The notes under the pieces were generated by a model. The model did not search any database, was not told the origin of the DNA, and saw only the letters and a program-made list of their open reading frames with translations. DNA of 64,000 bases from Ovis canadensis (lineage: Eukaryota; Chordata; Mammalia; Artiodactyla; Bovidae), in assembly GCF_042477335.2 (NCBI RefSeq), contig NC_091251.1, positions 36,658,501 to 36,722,500 of the forward strand, written 5' to 3'. The translations under genes and the position numbers were made by a program. Positions 21,985-34,151 of this stretch are shown one piece after another. Each line of letters opens with the position of its first letter. Position 1 is the first letter of the stretch.

Positions 21985-22465
21985 GTACACTGACTGAAAC
22001 TGCCCATCCTGGCCAGGCACCATGGTAATCATTTGCATGAGTTGTTTTCTGACAGGAGGTCCTGGTAAGGAACATGCAACAAATAAGCCACCACTAACCA
22101 GAAGAGTTTGGGAAAGGTCAAAAGGAGACACCATGTGTCAGATCACCTCCCAGAATCCTTCTGGCTGGCATCCATCTTGGCTGAGTGATGCATGTGCCAC
22201 CAGAAAGGACTCTGAGTCAGAATGATTGGTCAAAGACAACCCAGAGACTAATCTCATTACCATAAAATGCAAAACTTTGAGCCCTGTGGCAGAGCAGGGG
22301 TTCCCTTACCCTACTGCTCTCCACCTGGACACCCCTTCCCAATAAAATCTCTTGCTTTGTTAGCACATGTGTCTCCTCAGACAATGTGTCTCCTCAGACA
22401 ATTCATTTCTGAGTGTTAGACAAGAGCCAACTCTCGGACCCTGGAGGGGTCCCCCTTTCTGCAAC
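21985..22465 (+). mobile_element. Class I-type solo LTR inserted in BovB
   Basis: Has AATAAA at 22340-22345 and a U5 with CAACTCTCGGACCCTGGAG and CCCCCTTTCTGCAACA at the end, typical of gammaretrovirus-like ruminant LTRs. A perfect 17-base tandem duplication lies at 22367-22400. Both sides are BovB. The exact left end and target duplication could not be fixed. Confidence 0.7.
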
Positions 22466-22820
22466 ATATGGACCTTCTTCTTAATACACTGTTTAGGTTT
22501 GTCATAGCTTTCCTTCCAAGGAGTAAGTGTCTTTTAATTTCATAGCTGCAGTCACCATCCACAGTGAGTTTGGAGCCCAAGAAATTAAAATCTGTCACTG
22601 TTTCCACTTTTTCCCCTTCTATTTGCCATGAAGTAATGGGACCAGATGCCATGATCTTAGTTTTTGAATGTTGAGTTTTAAGCCAGCTTTTTCACTCCCC
22701 TCTTTCACCCTCATCAAGAGACTGTTTAGTTCCTCCTCACTTTCTGCCCTTATAGTGGTATCATCTGCATACCTGAGGGTGCTGATATTTCTCTTGGCAA
22801 TCTTGATTCCAGCTTGTTCT
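22466..22820 (-). mobile_element. BovB LINE, second segment
   Basis: Continues the same antisense BovB. The minus strand reads MASGPITSWQIEGEKVETVT and upstream the YADDT RT motif at about 22764. Confidence 0.88.
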
Positions 22821-22935
22821 TCAGGGAATTCCTTGGTGGTCCAGTGGTTAGGACTCTGTTCTCTCATTGCTGAGGGCCCAGGTTTGATACCTGGTTGGGG
22901 AACTAAGTTCCCACAAGCATGGCAAAAATTAGAAA
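22821..22935 (+). mobile_element. CHR-type tRNA-Glu SINE inserted in BovB
   Basis: Reads AATTCCTTGGTGGTCCAGTG and GGTTTGATACCTGGTTGGGG, the cetartiodactyl CHR head, flanked on both sides by BovB. Confidence 0.85.
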
Positions 22936-23060
22936 ACCCAGCTTGTGCTTCATCCAGCCCGGCATTTTGCATTTTGCATGCATTTTTCATACTCTGCATA
23001 TAAGTTAAATTATCAGGATGACAATATAGAGCCTTGACATAGTCCTTTTCCAATTTTGAA
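22936..23060 (-). mobile_element. BovB LINE, third segment
   Basis: BovB RT region antisense (TCATCCAGCCCGGCATTTTG, GACAATATAGAGCCTTGACA). Confidence 0.85.
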
Positions 23061-23439
23061 CCAGGCCCTGCACACACTCTGATCTTGTCCGGGACCCAAG
23101 CCTTGATCCATTGCTATAAAACTTCTCATGAAATCCTTCTCGGTTGGGACACATAGTTTTTGAGGGCAGGAACTCACTGTGTCTCCCTTTGCCTGACAGA
23201 GCAATAAAGCTATTCTTTTCCACTTTAGGACTTTGAGATTTGATTTGGCACTGGTGTACAGAGAGGCTGAGCTTTCAGCATCATGGGGACAAAATTTCTA
23301 AAATGCAGGTGACTGTCTGATTTGCTCACCACTGTATGCATAGCACTTAGAATAGTGCTTGTTACATCAAAAGCACTCAGAAAGAAATGTCAGTTAAATA
23401 AGTATTAGTATTCTAAGAATGACTCTGTTGTCTTCATAT

Positions 23440-23840
23440 AAGAAAGCTGAGCGCCAAAGAACTGATGCTTTTGAACTGTGGTGTTAGAGAAGGCTCTTGA
23501 GAGTTCCTTGGGCTGCAAGGAGATCCAACCAGTCCATTCTAAAGGAGATCAGTCCTGGGCGTTCTTTGGAAGGAATGATGCTGAAGCTGAAACTCCAGTA
23601 CTTTGGCCACCTCATGTGAAGAGTTGACTCATTGGAAAAGACGCTGATGCTGGGAGGATTGGGGGCAGGAGGAGAAGGGGACGACAGAGAATGTCTGGAT
23701 GGCATCATCGACTCAATGGACGTGAGTTTGAGTGAACTCCAGGAGTTGGTGATGGACAGGGAGGCCTGGTGTGCCGCAATTCAGGGGGTCACAAAGAGTC
23801 AGACATGACTGAGCGACTGAACTGAACTGAACTGAAGAAT
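23440..23840 (+). mobile_element. BovB LINE, 3' end only
   Basis: Sense BovB from the KKAERQR...DAFEL region to the ACTGAACTGAACTGAA tail. Confidence 0.92.
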
Positions 23841-23937
23841 AAAAAGTTAACTAAAGTATCATTCTCTTGGTGTCCACATGGTAATTTTTACTTTTTCAGT
23901 GGAATGACATGGATTATTATTGTCTGTACTCCTCTTT

Positions 23938-24175
23938 TGGGCTTCCCTGCTGGCCCAGTGGTAGAGAATACACTGGCCAATGCAGGAGATGCAGGTTTGA
24001 TCCCTGGGTCGGGAAGATCTCCTGCACTAGGGCAGTGGAACCCACTCCAGTGTTTTTGCCTAGGAAATGGACATGGCAGCCCACTCCAGTGTTCTTGCCT
24101 ATGGGCAGAGGATCCTGGCAGGCTACAGTCCATGGGGTCGCAAAAGAGTTGGACAGGACTTAGTGACTTATAGCA
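23938..24175 (+). mobile_element. Bov-tA SINE
   Basis: GGGCTTCCCTGCTGGCCCAG head and Bov-A body. The body is slightly extended by a partial repetition of the CCCACTCCAGTGTTTTTGCC unit. Confidence 0.9.
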
Positions 24176-25664
24176 ACAAAATATGTCCCTCTATTAGTGG
24201 TCTACTCTTCCTACTTAGGAATTTTCAGGATGCTTCTTTTGTTATGTTTTAGACATTCTTTTTAAAAGCAATGGTGGGAATTGCCTATGGTGAGAATCTA
24301 TGAGGTCTACCTATTTCTAAAACCAGTTCCCTACCTCCTGCCAAAGAAATATTTCTTCTATCTTTGATTATTGATTCTGCGTCTTGTGCTTTATATTCAT
24401 TTTTGGAATCTCAGTATGTTTTAATTCTCTAGGGATCTCTAGCATCATCTTTTTCTTCCCTGCTGTGGTTAAGGATGGTATCATTACCAACTGAATTAAC
24501 ACCTTGTTCTAATGTTTAGATATTTAGGTTTTTGGCATTTGACTGTGCTTTGAAAACTGTACTTTCTACAGCATGGAAAGGGGGAGTTATTAAAAAAAAA
24601 TATGTATTCTAAAATAGAGATTTGGGGCCCTTTCAGGTTAATAGGTCCTATTAATAGATTTGGGGACCAAGTTAGATATTGAACAAGTAGACAGGGTACA
24701 TTTCTACTGGTTCAACTTCCGTGTTGCTGAAATATAATTTAAATGTGACTCTGGGCTCAGAGTGATTCTTGCCCCAGGGAGGGAAGGCAAGACCAAGAAA
24801 ATTCTCTAACAGTGATAAAGATTCACTGGATTGACCAAATTGAGTTAGAATAGATTTCTTTACATCTCTCTTAAGACTTTGAAGGATTCAGCAGGCCAAG
24901 AACTACAAGAAAGGATATGTGTTTTATTCTGAGTAATAAGATTGAGTATAAAGCCCATAGGCTTCAGGATTTCAAAGTACAGACAGTCCTGAGAGAACAT
25001 ATTTATGACACACCACATTCACTTTATTAATGCAGCATTTACATTTATTTCTGTCAATTAGCTAAATGGGGAGTAAGCGAATGTGTAGTATAGGAAAACA
25101 GGAACAGAGACACCAACCTAGAAACAATGTCTTCATCATGCCAGTGTTTTCATGCATTTCACTGCTGCCTAGTGACTGCTGCATATCAGTGACCTCCACC
25201 TGCAAGATTTTCTTCCTCACTTTTGCACAAGAAGGCTGAGTCCCTTCAAAGACTAGTGGTCATGGTCTGCAGGAAATCCGACTCAGCTCTCTCCATTAGA
25301 AGTAAAGGGATATTGGAGCTTGATTGCTCAATATTCAGAGATGGTGTGGCTTCCCAGGCTTATATGCGAAAACTCATACCAGGGATTGAGGGTTAGTGCA
25401 GACAGCTGGGAACCTGACCCTAGATCCTCATCAGTTCTTCCACAAAAACTGGATGTTTGCATTACTTATTTCAGATATAAACACAATTTCTACTTTTAAT
25501 ATTTTCTCTCAAAGGCAGATTTAAAAATAAGATTTACATACATATAGTTATGAGATTTAAAAATAACAATAGGTTTATAATTTGACAAGGTGAAGTAAAA
25601 GCTCTTGGTCAAAACAATTCACTTCAGTAAGGGGTGAAGCATCCTTTTAAAAATACCTAAACAA
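24176..25664. other. Unique intergenic sequence
   Basis: 1.5 kb, AT-rich, no gene, no recognised recent repeat, no frame longer than background. Confidence 0.55.
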
Positions 25665-25868
25665 ATCGCTTCCCAGATGGCTCAGTTGTAAAGAATCTGC
25701 CTACTAACACAGGAGACATGGGTTTGAGCCCTTGAGAAGATCCCCTGGAGGAGGGAATGGCAATCCACTCCAGTATTCTTGCCTGGGAAATCCCCTACAG
25801 AGAAGTCTGGTGGACTACAGTCCACAGGGTTGCAAAAATCAGACGTGATTGAGCAACTGAACACAAAC
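25665..25868 (+). mobile_element. Bov-tA SINE
   Basis: CGCTTCCCAGATGGCTCAG head with Bov-A body; diverged. Confidence 0.9.
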
Positions 25869-26062
25869 AAGTCTCACAAATCACCATATGTGTCCAATTT
25901 GGCTGGCATCCATCTGATTCGTCACATGTGCTTTAGAGTTATAAGCAGTCTCCTACTGTTACTCAATCTTTTCATCAACTGAGGACCGCATCCTGGGCTG
26001 GGCAGATTCCTTCAAGGGAACTGAGTTCCTTTCCTGGTCATCAACCTAAAGGAAACCTTTAT

Positions 26063-26212
26063 GTTTTTTTTTGTTTATAATTAAATATTCATTATTTTTT
26101 TTTTGTCCATGCCAGGTGGCATGTGGGGTCTATTTCCCCAACCAAATATCAAACCTGTGTCCCCTACATTGCAAGGCAGATTCTTAACCACGGGAACACC
26201 ATAAAAATCCAT
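26063..26212 (-). mobile_element. CHR-type SINE, antisense
   Basis: Leading T-run, then CATGCCAGGTGGCATGTGGG and the B-box complement TATCAAACCTGTG. Confidence 0.8.
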
Positions 26213-26469
26213 AAGAAGCCCTGGTGTTTTTAAGCTGTAGCAAAACAGGCAAAGCTCTCCAACAAGCATCAGCCTTGACTGGCAATAGCTGTTGTTCATT
26301 AAGATAGGTCTTCTCAGTACATTTACCTACAAAGATAATGCTGTTATTAGGGTGATCTTTGGAAGAGGGAGTACATACAGCTATGTGTACATATGTGGGG
26401 GTATTATAGGACCCTTTCCACCTTTTTGGACAGCAATACCACAGAAATGAGTAATTGCTTCCACAAGAC

Positions 26470-26670
26470 TCTTAGGCAACTAACAAGGCCCTACTATATA
26501 CCTCACGGAACTCTACTCAATACCTTGTAATAACTTTAAGGGAAAATAATCTGAAAAGAAATATATATATAGAGAGAGAGATTTGTATAACTGAATCACT
26601 GTGCTGTGCATCTGAAACTAACATGATATAATAAATCAACTATACTTCAATTAAAAAAAATAAATGAGTT
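26470..26670 (+). mobile_element. L1 3' end (older subfamily)
   Basis: 3' UTR text GAATCACTGTGCTGTGCATC and ATCAACTATACTTCAATTAA followed by an A tail; (AT)/(AG) microsatellite at 26560-26582. Confidence 0.8.
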
Positions 26671-27741
26671 ATAAAGATGTAATGAACAACAAAAAAAAGA
26701 CTTTTAGATAAGCAAAAATTTTTATTGAAAGAGATAGCTTGTGCATAAAGGAGAAGATGAGGGGAAAAGTGTCAGTTCCCTGAGTAGAAGGGGCAAGTTG
26801 TTTTTGTAACAAAAGGGAGGAGGCTTTGTCTGGTGATCACCAGTAATCTCCAGAAATCATGAAACTTGTTTGATCTGCAGCAGGTGGCTCCAAGATAGCT
26901 ATCAGGAATAGGAGTGCTTCTGTGAGCAAATAGAAGTACATGATAATTTTCTGTAAGAAAGCACCAGAACAGATAAGGTTAAAATTTATGGTTGAGTTTC
27001 TTGTCTTGTGGCAACTAAGTATACTCATTAGTGTAACAGAAATAAAGGTAATCTTTTACTGCTGTGAGCCTGATTTTTGTCTCTGGAACTAAGGCCCCTA
27101 GAGCCTTTGTTTTCTTAGCTTCCCAAGACTATTCACTAGTCCTTTTCCAAAATGGCTGTACTTTTGTCTTCCTGTCTCTAGAGCATGTGTGTGTATCCGT
27201 CGTGGAGGTGGAGCGTGAATGTGTATCTGTCATGGAGGTGGAGTGTGAATGGATGGTGACTATGTGTTTCTCTCTCCTACAGATGTCTCTGCATCTATAA
27301 GAAACCCAAGAGTTAGGTAGAGGGAGAGATGCTGTCTGCTGGGAGCAAGGGAGGGGCTTTGCTGTTCTTGACTCACCTCTCTGATTTGTTGGTCTCGCAC
27401 ACTCCAGGGTATGCCGTGGGGATGCAGTGGCCCCTGTGTTTGGCATTGCTCTTCCTAATTTTCCTTTCCAGGTCCCTTCCTAAGTCAATCCTGAATCTGA
27501 CTTCTCGTCACCATGCCCCAGCTAACTCAGCTGTCCCTCCTATCCTTTCTTATTCTGTTCTTCCTCATTTCTAGCTCATTTGGAAATCACATTCATCTGC
27601 TCTCTTAGAGGCCCTCCCTGGCTCCTTTCTGGGGATTCAGAGCTTTTGTAAATGAACAAGATTGTTCCTTTTCTTGACCCCAGTATTCTCTATATGCAGT
27701 ATTCTCTGGCTCTGTTCTAGCTCTTGATACAATATGGTTGT
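26671..27741. other. Unique sequence with a small minisatellite
   Basis: No gene recognised. A 30-base unit is repeated twice at 27191-27220 and 27221-27250 with three mismatches. The frames at 27064-27574 show no domain. Confidence 0.5.
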
Positions 27742-27822
27742 ATACAAGCCTGGTGTGCTGCAGTCCATGGGGTTGAAAAGAGTTGGACAAGACCAAGCAA
27801 CTGAACTGAACTGAAAGGTGGT
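27742..27822 (+). mobile_element. Bov-A / BovB tail fragment
   Basis: GCTGCAGTCCATGGGGTTG through AACTGAACTGAACTGAA. Confidence 0.8.
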
Positions 27823-28067
27823 TCCAGTCCTGGTTGATAAGAATCTTGGGAAAGGAAAAGGAAATGATCTTTGGAAGGATGGCTGAAAGCAGAGGAAAAG
27901 GGCAATCTAAAGGCCCCTGGGATGGGAGGAAGCAAAAAAATGCATGACCCACCCATGCATGAACTCTCCAGTCTCTGTTAATTGTCATCAAGTGCTGATA
28001 GCATCAGTGACCCAGAAACATATGGAGAGCCCCAGAGTCTAATATACTCCTCCTCAGACTTTCTTAC

Positions 28068-28322
28068 TGCTGCTAAGCAGCTTCAGTAGTGTCCGACTCT
28101 GTGCGATCCCAGAGATGGCAGCCCACCAGGCTCCCCAGTCCCTGGGATTCTCCAGGCAAGAACACTGGAGTGGGCTGCCATTTCCTTCTCCAATGCATGA
28201 AAGTGAAGTCGGTCAGTCGTGTCCAACTCCTAGCGACCCCATGGACTGCAGCCTACAAGGCTCCTCCGTCCATGGGATTTTCCAGGCAAGAGTACTGGAG
28301 TGGGTTGCCATTGCCTTCTCTG
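28068..28322 (-). mobile_element. Bov-A2 SINE, antisense
   Basis: Starts GCTGCTAAGCAGCTTCAG and has two Bov-A monomers linked by GATGCATGAAAGTGA-type text. Confidence 0.9.
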
Positions 28323-28682
28323 AATTTTCTTACTATAGGCATATAAATCCTTCATACCAGAAATAGCTCTTTAACTTCCATATACTCATGTTCCTTCCTT
28401 CCAAAGTCCTGGCAAGAATACTGGAGTTGAAAACATCAGAGAATCAGTGGAATGTGGAATGTCTTCTGTTTAAAGGAAGCAGGGCACAAAGATTGACCTT
28501 CTAAAGGCATAGCTGAAAAATTGTTTTTGCCTTCATTTCAGCAAAATCTCTGTCCACAGTTTTACATAATTTATGTCCTCTGGACAGCAATAGATGTCAA
28601 ATTAGCCAGACTTTCTTGAATTATAATTATTGGTTTTTTAAAGTGAATTTAATTGGAAAATATTTTGCTCTGTTAAGTCCAT

Positions 28683-28885
28683 GAAGGTGAAGGTGAAGTC
28701 GCTCAGTCGTGTCTGACTCTTTGCGACTCTGTGGACTGTAACCTACTAGGCTTCTCTGTCCATGGGATTCTCCAGGCAAGAATACTGGAGTGGATTGCCA
28801 TTTCCTTCTCCAGGGGATCTTCCCAACCCAGGGATCGAACCCGGGTCTCCCGCATTGCAGGCAGGTGCTTTAACCTCTAGCAACT
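28683..28885 (-). mobile_element. Bov-tA SINE, antisense
   Basis: Bov-A body then the tRNA-like head complement (CCCAGGGATCGAACCCGGG). Confidence 0.93.
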
Positions 28886-29326
28886 GGTATTATCAATACA
28901 GTTCTTAAAGTAATAGTTAGATTTGGAAATGAATTGTTGGTTTTATGTATCATGTTCTCACACTATAATGGGGTTGCATATGTTAAATTAACATTATTAT
29001 ATTGTGTTAAGGATTATTTTATTATATGAAGTACTATATACCTTATATCACAACTTTGTTACTATATCTTTAAGCAGTATCTAGATACACAGAGAATTAT
29101 AAAGAATTAGTATCAAGTTCACACATGTTGTCCTAACCTACATATATACAAATTTAAGAGTAACGACATTGTTGGCTATTGCAAACTGTGCCTCTGCTGC
29201 AATGAACAACTGTTAGGGATATTGTGTTAATTTTTGAGTACCTTCAGAACTATGCATTGAAACATGAAGGGAAAAAAGAAAATAGGTACTTGGGACTATG
29301 ATACGTCACGGTATAAAAATGTATTT
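28886..29326. other. AT-rich sequence with an old L1 fragment
   Basis: TTGGCTATTGCAAACTGTGC near 29170-29190 is decayed antisense L1 text. No gene. Confidence 0.45.
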
Positions 29327-29327
29327 C

Positions 29328-29682
29328 GAGGGTTACCCTTGTGGCTCAGTGGTAAAGAATCTGCCTGCTGATGCAGGAGATGTGGGTTCAGTCCTTGATC
29401 TGGGAAGATTCCACATGCTGTGGAGCAAATAAGTCCGTGTGCCACAAGTACTGAACCTGTGCTCCAGAGCCAGGGAACCACAACTACTGTGCCCACGTGC
29501 CCCACAAACTGAAGCCTCTGCGTCCTACAGACCATGCTCTGCAACAAGAGAAGCCACCGCCACAAGAAGCCTGCACACTGCAACTAGAGAGTGGCCCCCA
29601 CTCTCTGCAGCTAGAGAACAGTCTGCAGCAATGAAGACCTAACACAGCCAAAAATAAATAAATCCAATATTATTTTTAAATG
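29328..29682 (+). mobile_element. ART2-type SINE
   Basis: tRNA-like head (GGCTCAGTGGTAAAGAATC) followed by the ART2 body with CTCTGCAACAAGAGAAGCC and CTAGAGAACAGTCTGCAGC, and an AAATAAATAAATC tail. Confidence 0.85.
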
Positions 29683-30529
29683 TATTCCATTCATGCTCTC
29701 TGAGAGGAAGAATTTGACAAATTTGTCCTTTTTTTTTTGTAGCCTATATGCTTCTGCTGCCTAGTCCTCCCTTGTACTTGGAAGCAATGTCTGGCGGAGG
29801 CACAATCTACAAGCAGTCTTGTCACTTAGACACAGTCACCTTTAAGGGTTTGCACAAGAGATGTGGGAGGTGTTTCCCCCTGTCTTAGAGCCATGTTAGT
29901 CCTGGAAGCAGAAGTTCAGAATGATTTTAGGTTGCAGAGGATCCCAAGTGACAGAGGCACCTCTGTATTCTATAGTAAACTTATTTATTTGTCTACATTA
30001 GTTACATATGGGATTTTCTTAAATGTGAGACCCAGGAAAGGGACTCCTCTTTCTTGGGCCAATGGGTAGTTCTGGTACCTTCAGCACTTAGGCAAAGTCA
30101 GGTATATAGTCATATCAGATTCCCAGTAAGTATCTGATCAAAAAATTTTTGAGTGAATTGGATGAGTTCCTGAAAGAGATGTGTTGCTGACTCTCTGGAT
30201 CCTCTATAGTTGGTAATTTTTTCTTTTCTTTTTTTTTTAAAAGAAGCATTTCTTTAGAGTGAGGAGGAAGACAATGAGGACAGATCAGAGGGAGAATATT
30301 TTCAGGGAAGGAAAAGTTTAGAATTGTCAGCCAAGAAGAGACTAGTTTAGAAATGTTCTCTAAACAAAATACAGATGAACTCTTGGAGTTGACTTTGTAT
30401 GGGCATAAGGACGGTAGTTTCTACTTGAGCCATGAAGGCGGGGCCCAGAGTTCAGGCTGAAAGAATGCTGTTTCTTTAGAGATCAAGGGATAAACAGTTC
30501 TGGCCTAAACTGGTGGCTCAGATGGTGGC
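29683..30529. other. Unique intergenic sequence
   Basis: No gene or repeat recognised. Confidence 0.55.
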
Positions 30530-31065
30530 TGTAGCAACAAAATTAAAAGATGCTTGCTTCTTGGAATAAAAGCTATGATGAACCTAGACAGCATATTAAA
30601 ATGCAGAGACATTACTTTGCCAAGAAAAGTCCATATAGTCAAAGCTATGGTTTTTCCAGTAGTCATGTATGGATGCAAGAGTTGGACTATAAAGAAAGCT
30701 GAACATCAAAGAATTGATGCTTTTGAACTGTGGTGTTGGAGAAGACTCTTGAGAGTCCCTTGGACTGCAAGGAGATCAAACCAGTCAATCCTAAAGTAAA
30801 TCAACCCTGAATATTTATTAGAGGAACTGATGCTGAAACTGAAGCTCCAACGCTTTGGCCACCTGATGCAAAGAGCTGACTCATTAGAAAAGACCATGAT
30901 GCTGGGAAAAATTGAAGACAGGAGATGAAGGGGACAGCAGAAGATGAGATGGTTGTATGGCACCACCAACTCAATGAACATGAGTTTGAGCAAGCTCCGG
31001 GAGATGGTGAAGCAAGGGGAAGCTTGGCGTCCTGCAGTTCGTGGGATCACAGAGTTGGGCAGAAC
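30530..31065 (+). mobile_element. BovB LINE, older 3' end
   Basis: Sense BovB C-terminal region (reading 30554-30799, VFPVVMYGCKSWTIKKAEHQ) with many substitutions, and a degraded tail. Confidence 0.9.
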
Positions 31066-31074
31066 TAAGTAAAC

Positions 31075-31270
31075 TGGTGGGTCAGATAGTAAAGAATCCA
31101 CCTGCAATGCAGAAGACATGGGTTCGATCCCTTGGTCAGGAAGATCCCCTGGAGAAGGAAATGGCAACCCACTCCAGTATTCTTGCCTGGGAAATCCCAT
31201 GGACAGAGGAGCCTGGCGGGCTACATTCCATCGGGTTGCAAAAGAGTCAGATATGACTTGGTGACTAAAC
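31075..31270 (+). mobile_element. Bov-tA SINE
   Basis: Head GGTGGGTCAGATAGTAAAG and Bov-A body; directly follows the BovB. Confidence 0.9.
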
Positions 31271-31715
31271 AAAAGCAAAATGGAGACTGGCAGTATGTGT
31301 GAACTTTGAAATGAACTGGAGCAGGCTTCAAAGTCTGAATGGTGGGTGAGACTGTTCCATGCCAAATTCCTTAATGCTTGCTATCATGTATCAGGGAGGT
31401 ATAGGGAGGGAGTAAAATCTCAGACCACATTTTTTGGAGAAAAAGACTGTCCTTGAAATTTACATGACAGCAACTTAAACAGCTGATTGTAAATCTGGCT
31501 ACGAAGTTTTCAGGGTGGGTATGCCCTTGACCTGTGCTCTGGCAGTATTACCTGCTTCGTGCTCTTGCTTTCCCTCTCCATCTAGAGGTTTAAGAGAAGA
31601 CGTTCTAGAGAACAGACTTTGCAAATTTCAAGGGACAGACAGGATGGATCTTTTTCTTGTGCTTTTCCAGAAATTTTAGGCATCTGCTGAAAACTGTAAG
31701 ACTATATTTCTTTCT
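31271..31715. other. Unique intergenic sequence
   Basis: No gene or repeat recognised. Confidence 0.5.
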
Positions 31716-32012
31716 TTTTTTTAACATTTAAAAATATATTATATTATTATATATTATTATATTATATATAAATAAATATATTGTTTATTTATTTATAGTT
31801 GCACTGGGTCTTCGTTGCTGCCTGAGGGCTTCTTGCAGTGGCTTCTCTAATTGCAGAGCACAGGTTCTAGGCTCACCAGCTTCAGTAGTTGCAGCATGTG
31901 AGCTTAGTTGCTCCGAGGCATGTGAAATCTTCCTGGACCAGGGATTGAACCCATGTCTCGTGCATCGGCAAGTGGATTCTTACTGACTGTATCATCAGGG
32001 AAGTCCCAGACT
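31716..32012 (-). mobile_element. ART2/CHR-type SINE, antisense, with AT-rich tail
   Basis: (TATTA)n at 31730-31800 then GCACTGGGTCTTCGTTGCTG, GTTGCAGCATGTGAGCTTAG and the head complement CAGGGATTGAACCCATGTC. Confidence 0.85.
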
Positions 32013-32035
32013 GTATTTCTTATCTGTAGCTTCTC

Positions 32036-33160
32036 AGTTCAGTTCACATGAGTCCCTCAGTCATGTCTGACTCTTTGCAGCCCCATGGACCACAGCACGC
32101 CAGGCTTCCCTGTTCATCACCAACTCCCAGAGCTTATTCAAACTCATGTCCGTAGAGTTGGTGATGTCATCCAACCATCTCATCCTCTGTTGTCCCCTTC
32201 TCCTCCCACCTTCTATCTTTCCCAGCATCAGGGTCTTTTCCAGTGAGTCAGTTCTTCGCATCAGGTGGCCAAAGTATTGGAGTTTCAGCTTCAGCATCAG
32301 TCCTTCCAATGAATATTCAGGACTGATTTCCTTTAGGATGGACTAATTGGATCTCCTTGCAGTCCAAGGGACTCTCAAGAGTCTTCTCCAACACCACAGT
32401 TCAAAAGCATCAATTCTTCTGTTTAGCTTTCTTTATAGTCCAACTCTCACGTCCATACATGACTACTGGAATAACAACCATAGCTTTGACTAGACGGACC
32501 TTTGTTGGCAAAACAATGTCTCTGCTTTTTAGTGTGCTGTCTAGGTTGGTCATAGCTTTTCTTCCAAGTATCAAGCGTCTTTTAATTTCATGGCTGCAGT
32601 TACCATCTGTAGTGATTTTGGAGCCCCCCAATATAAAGTCTGTCACTGTTTCCATTGTTTCCCTATCTATTTGCCATGATCATGAACCAGATGCCATGAT
32701 CTTAGTTTTCTGAATGTTTAGTTTTAAACCAATTTTTTCACTCTCCTCTTTCACTTTCATCAAGAAGCTTTTTCTGCCATAAGTGTGGTGTCATCTGCTT
32801 ATCTGAGGCTATTGATATTTCTCCTGGCAATCTTGATTCCAGCTTGTGTTTCATCCAGCCTGGCATTTTGCATGATGTACTCTACATACAAGTTAAATAA
32901 GCGGGGTGACAATATACAGCCTTGACATACTCCTTTCCCAATTTGGAATCAGTCTGTTGTTCCATGTCCAGTTCTAACTGTTGCTTCTTGACCTGCATAC
33001 AGATTTCTCAGGAGGCAGGTCAGGTGGTCTGGTATTCCCATCTCTTTAAGAATTTTCCAGTTTGTTGTAATCCACACAGTCAAAGGCGTTGATGTAGTCA
33101 ATAAAACAGGAGTAGGTGTTTTTCTGGTATTCTCTTGCTTTTTTGATGATGCAACTCCTA
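32036..33160 (-). mobile_element. BovB LINE, 1.1 kb 3' part
   Basis: Antisense BovB reaching into the RT domain: tail at 32036-32060, C-terminal region 32061-32655, RT YADDT region near 32800, and the piece 33164-32949 with LLRNLYAGQEATVRTGHGT. Confidence 0.92.
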
Positions 33161-33482
33161 CCAAGAAAATAAAGTCTGTAATGTGGAGAATCTTAACTGC
33201 CCTGGGCCTTGTAACAGACTTAGGTTGTAAACTACCCTCTGAGGCCCATTGATATGGATCTATGGAAGTTAGGAAACAAATCCTTTATTCATCTATAAGA
33301 TTGGGCCAGTGACTCCTTGCTCAAGGGGAGAAAGAAATTGGCTGTAGCTTTGGTAAGTTGTCAGAGAAAGTGATTACTAAGATATAAAGAGACAGTTCGC
33401 AATAGAAGGTCATGGTTAGTCAGATAAACACTGGGGAAACTAACTTCACTAGTAAAGAAAAGCATGTTAAAACAATAGAATA
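33161..33482. other. Unique intergenic sequence
   Basis: No gene or repeat recognised. Confidence 0.5.
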
Positions 33483-33640
33483 GGGACTTCCCTGGCAGTT
33501 CAGTGGTTAAGACTCTGTACTTCCACTGCAGTGGGGATGGGTTCCATCTCTGGTAGGGAAACTAAGATTCCCTCATGCCTGACAGTGTGTCCAAAAAGCA
33601 AAAACAAAACCAAACCAAAAAACCCCTCAAAATTGGGATG
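33483..33640 (+). mobile_element. CHR-type tRNA-Glu SINE
   Basis: GGGACTTCCCTGGCAGTTCA head, GGTTCCATCTCTGGTAGGG B-box region and an A-rich tail. Confidence 0.88.
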
Positions 33641-33741
33641 ATTTTTTCCTTATAAACCAGCAAAGTTGCAGTGAAACTTATATTCCATAGCAGATGGCAT
33701 TATAAATAGGTGTTAATTTTTTGGAGGGCAGTTTGCAATAT

Positions 33742-34004
33742 GCTGCTGCTAAGTCACTTCAGTCATGTTCGACTCTCTGCAACCCCATAGGCGGCAGCCC
33801 ACCAGGCTGCCCCGTCCCTGGGATTCTCCAGGCAAGAACACTGGAGTGGGTCTCCATTTCCTTCTCCGATGCATGAAAGTGAAAAGCAAAAGTGAAGTCG
33901 CTCAGTCGTGTCCGACTCCTAGCGACCCCATGGACTGCAGTCCATCAGGCTCCTCAGTCCATGGGATTTTCCAGGCAAGAGTGCTGGAGTGGGGTGCTGT
34001 TGCA
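33742..34004 (-). mobile_element. Bov-A2 SINE, antisense
   Basis: GCTGCTGCTAAGTCACTTC start and two Bov-A monomers. Confidence 0.93.
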
Positions 34005-34151
34005 ATATACCAGGAGCCAAAAGGAGTGTTTTGGGTCCTTTGATGCATTGATCCCAATTTTGTTATTCTATAAACATTTATAGAGTCCTTGTATGATAAC
34101 ATTCAAGACAGAAACATCAGAGATTAGTGTTGCACATCGTGCTCTTCTCCG

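Larger units (their letters stand above)
21275..23285 (+). mobile_element. Old ERV LTR, right member of the pair, split by nested insertions
   Basis: Left part 21275-21514 begins ACCCTATGGGGCTCCTAGGC. The right part is 23061-23285 with CAATAAAGC at 23201-23209 and an ending AGAGAGGCTGAGCTTTCAGC parallel to the first LTR. The intervening 1.5 kb is BovB plus two further insertions. Confidence 0.6.

Noticed and set aside
21985-22465. Attempt to define a target-site duplication for the class I-type LTR
   Set aside because: Flanking bases could not be matched convincingly, so the left edge is given only approximately.
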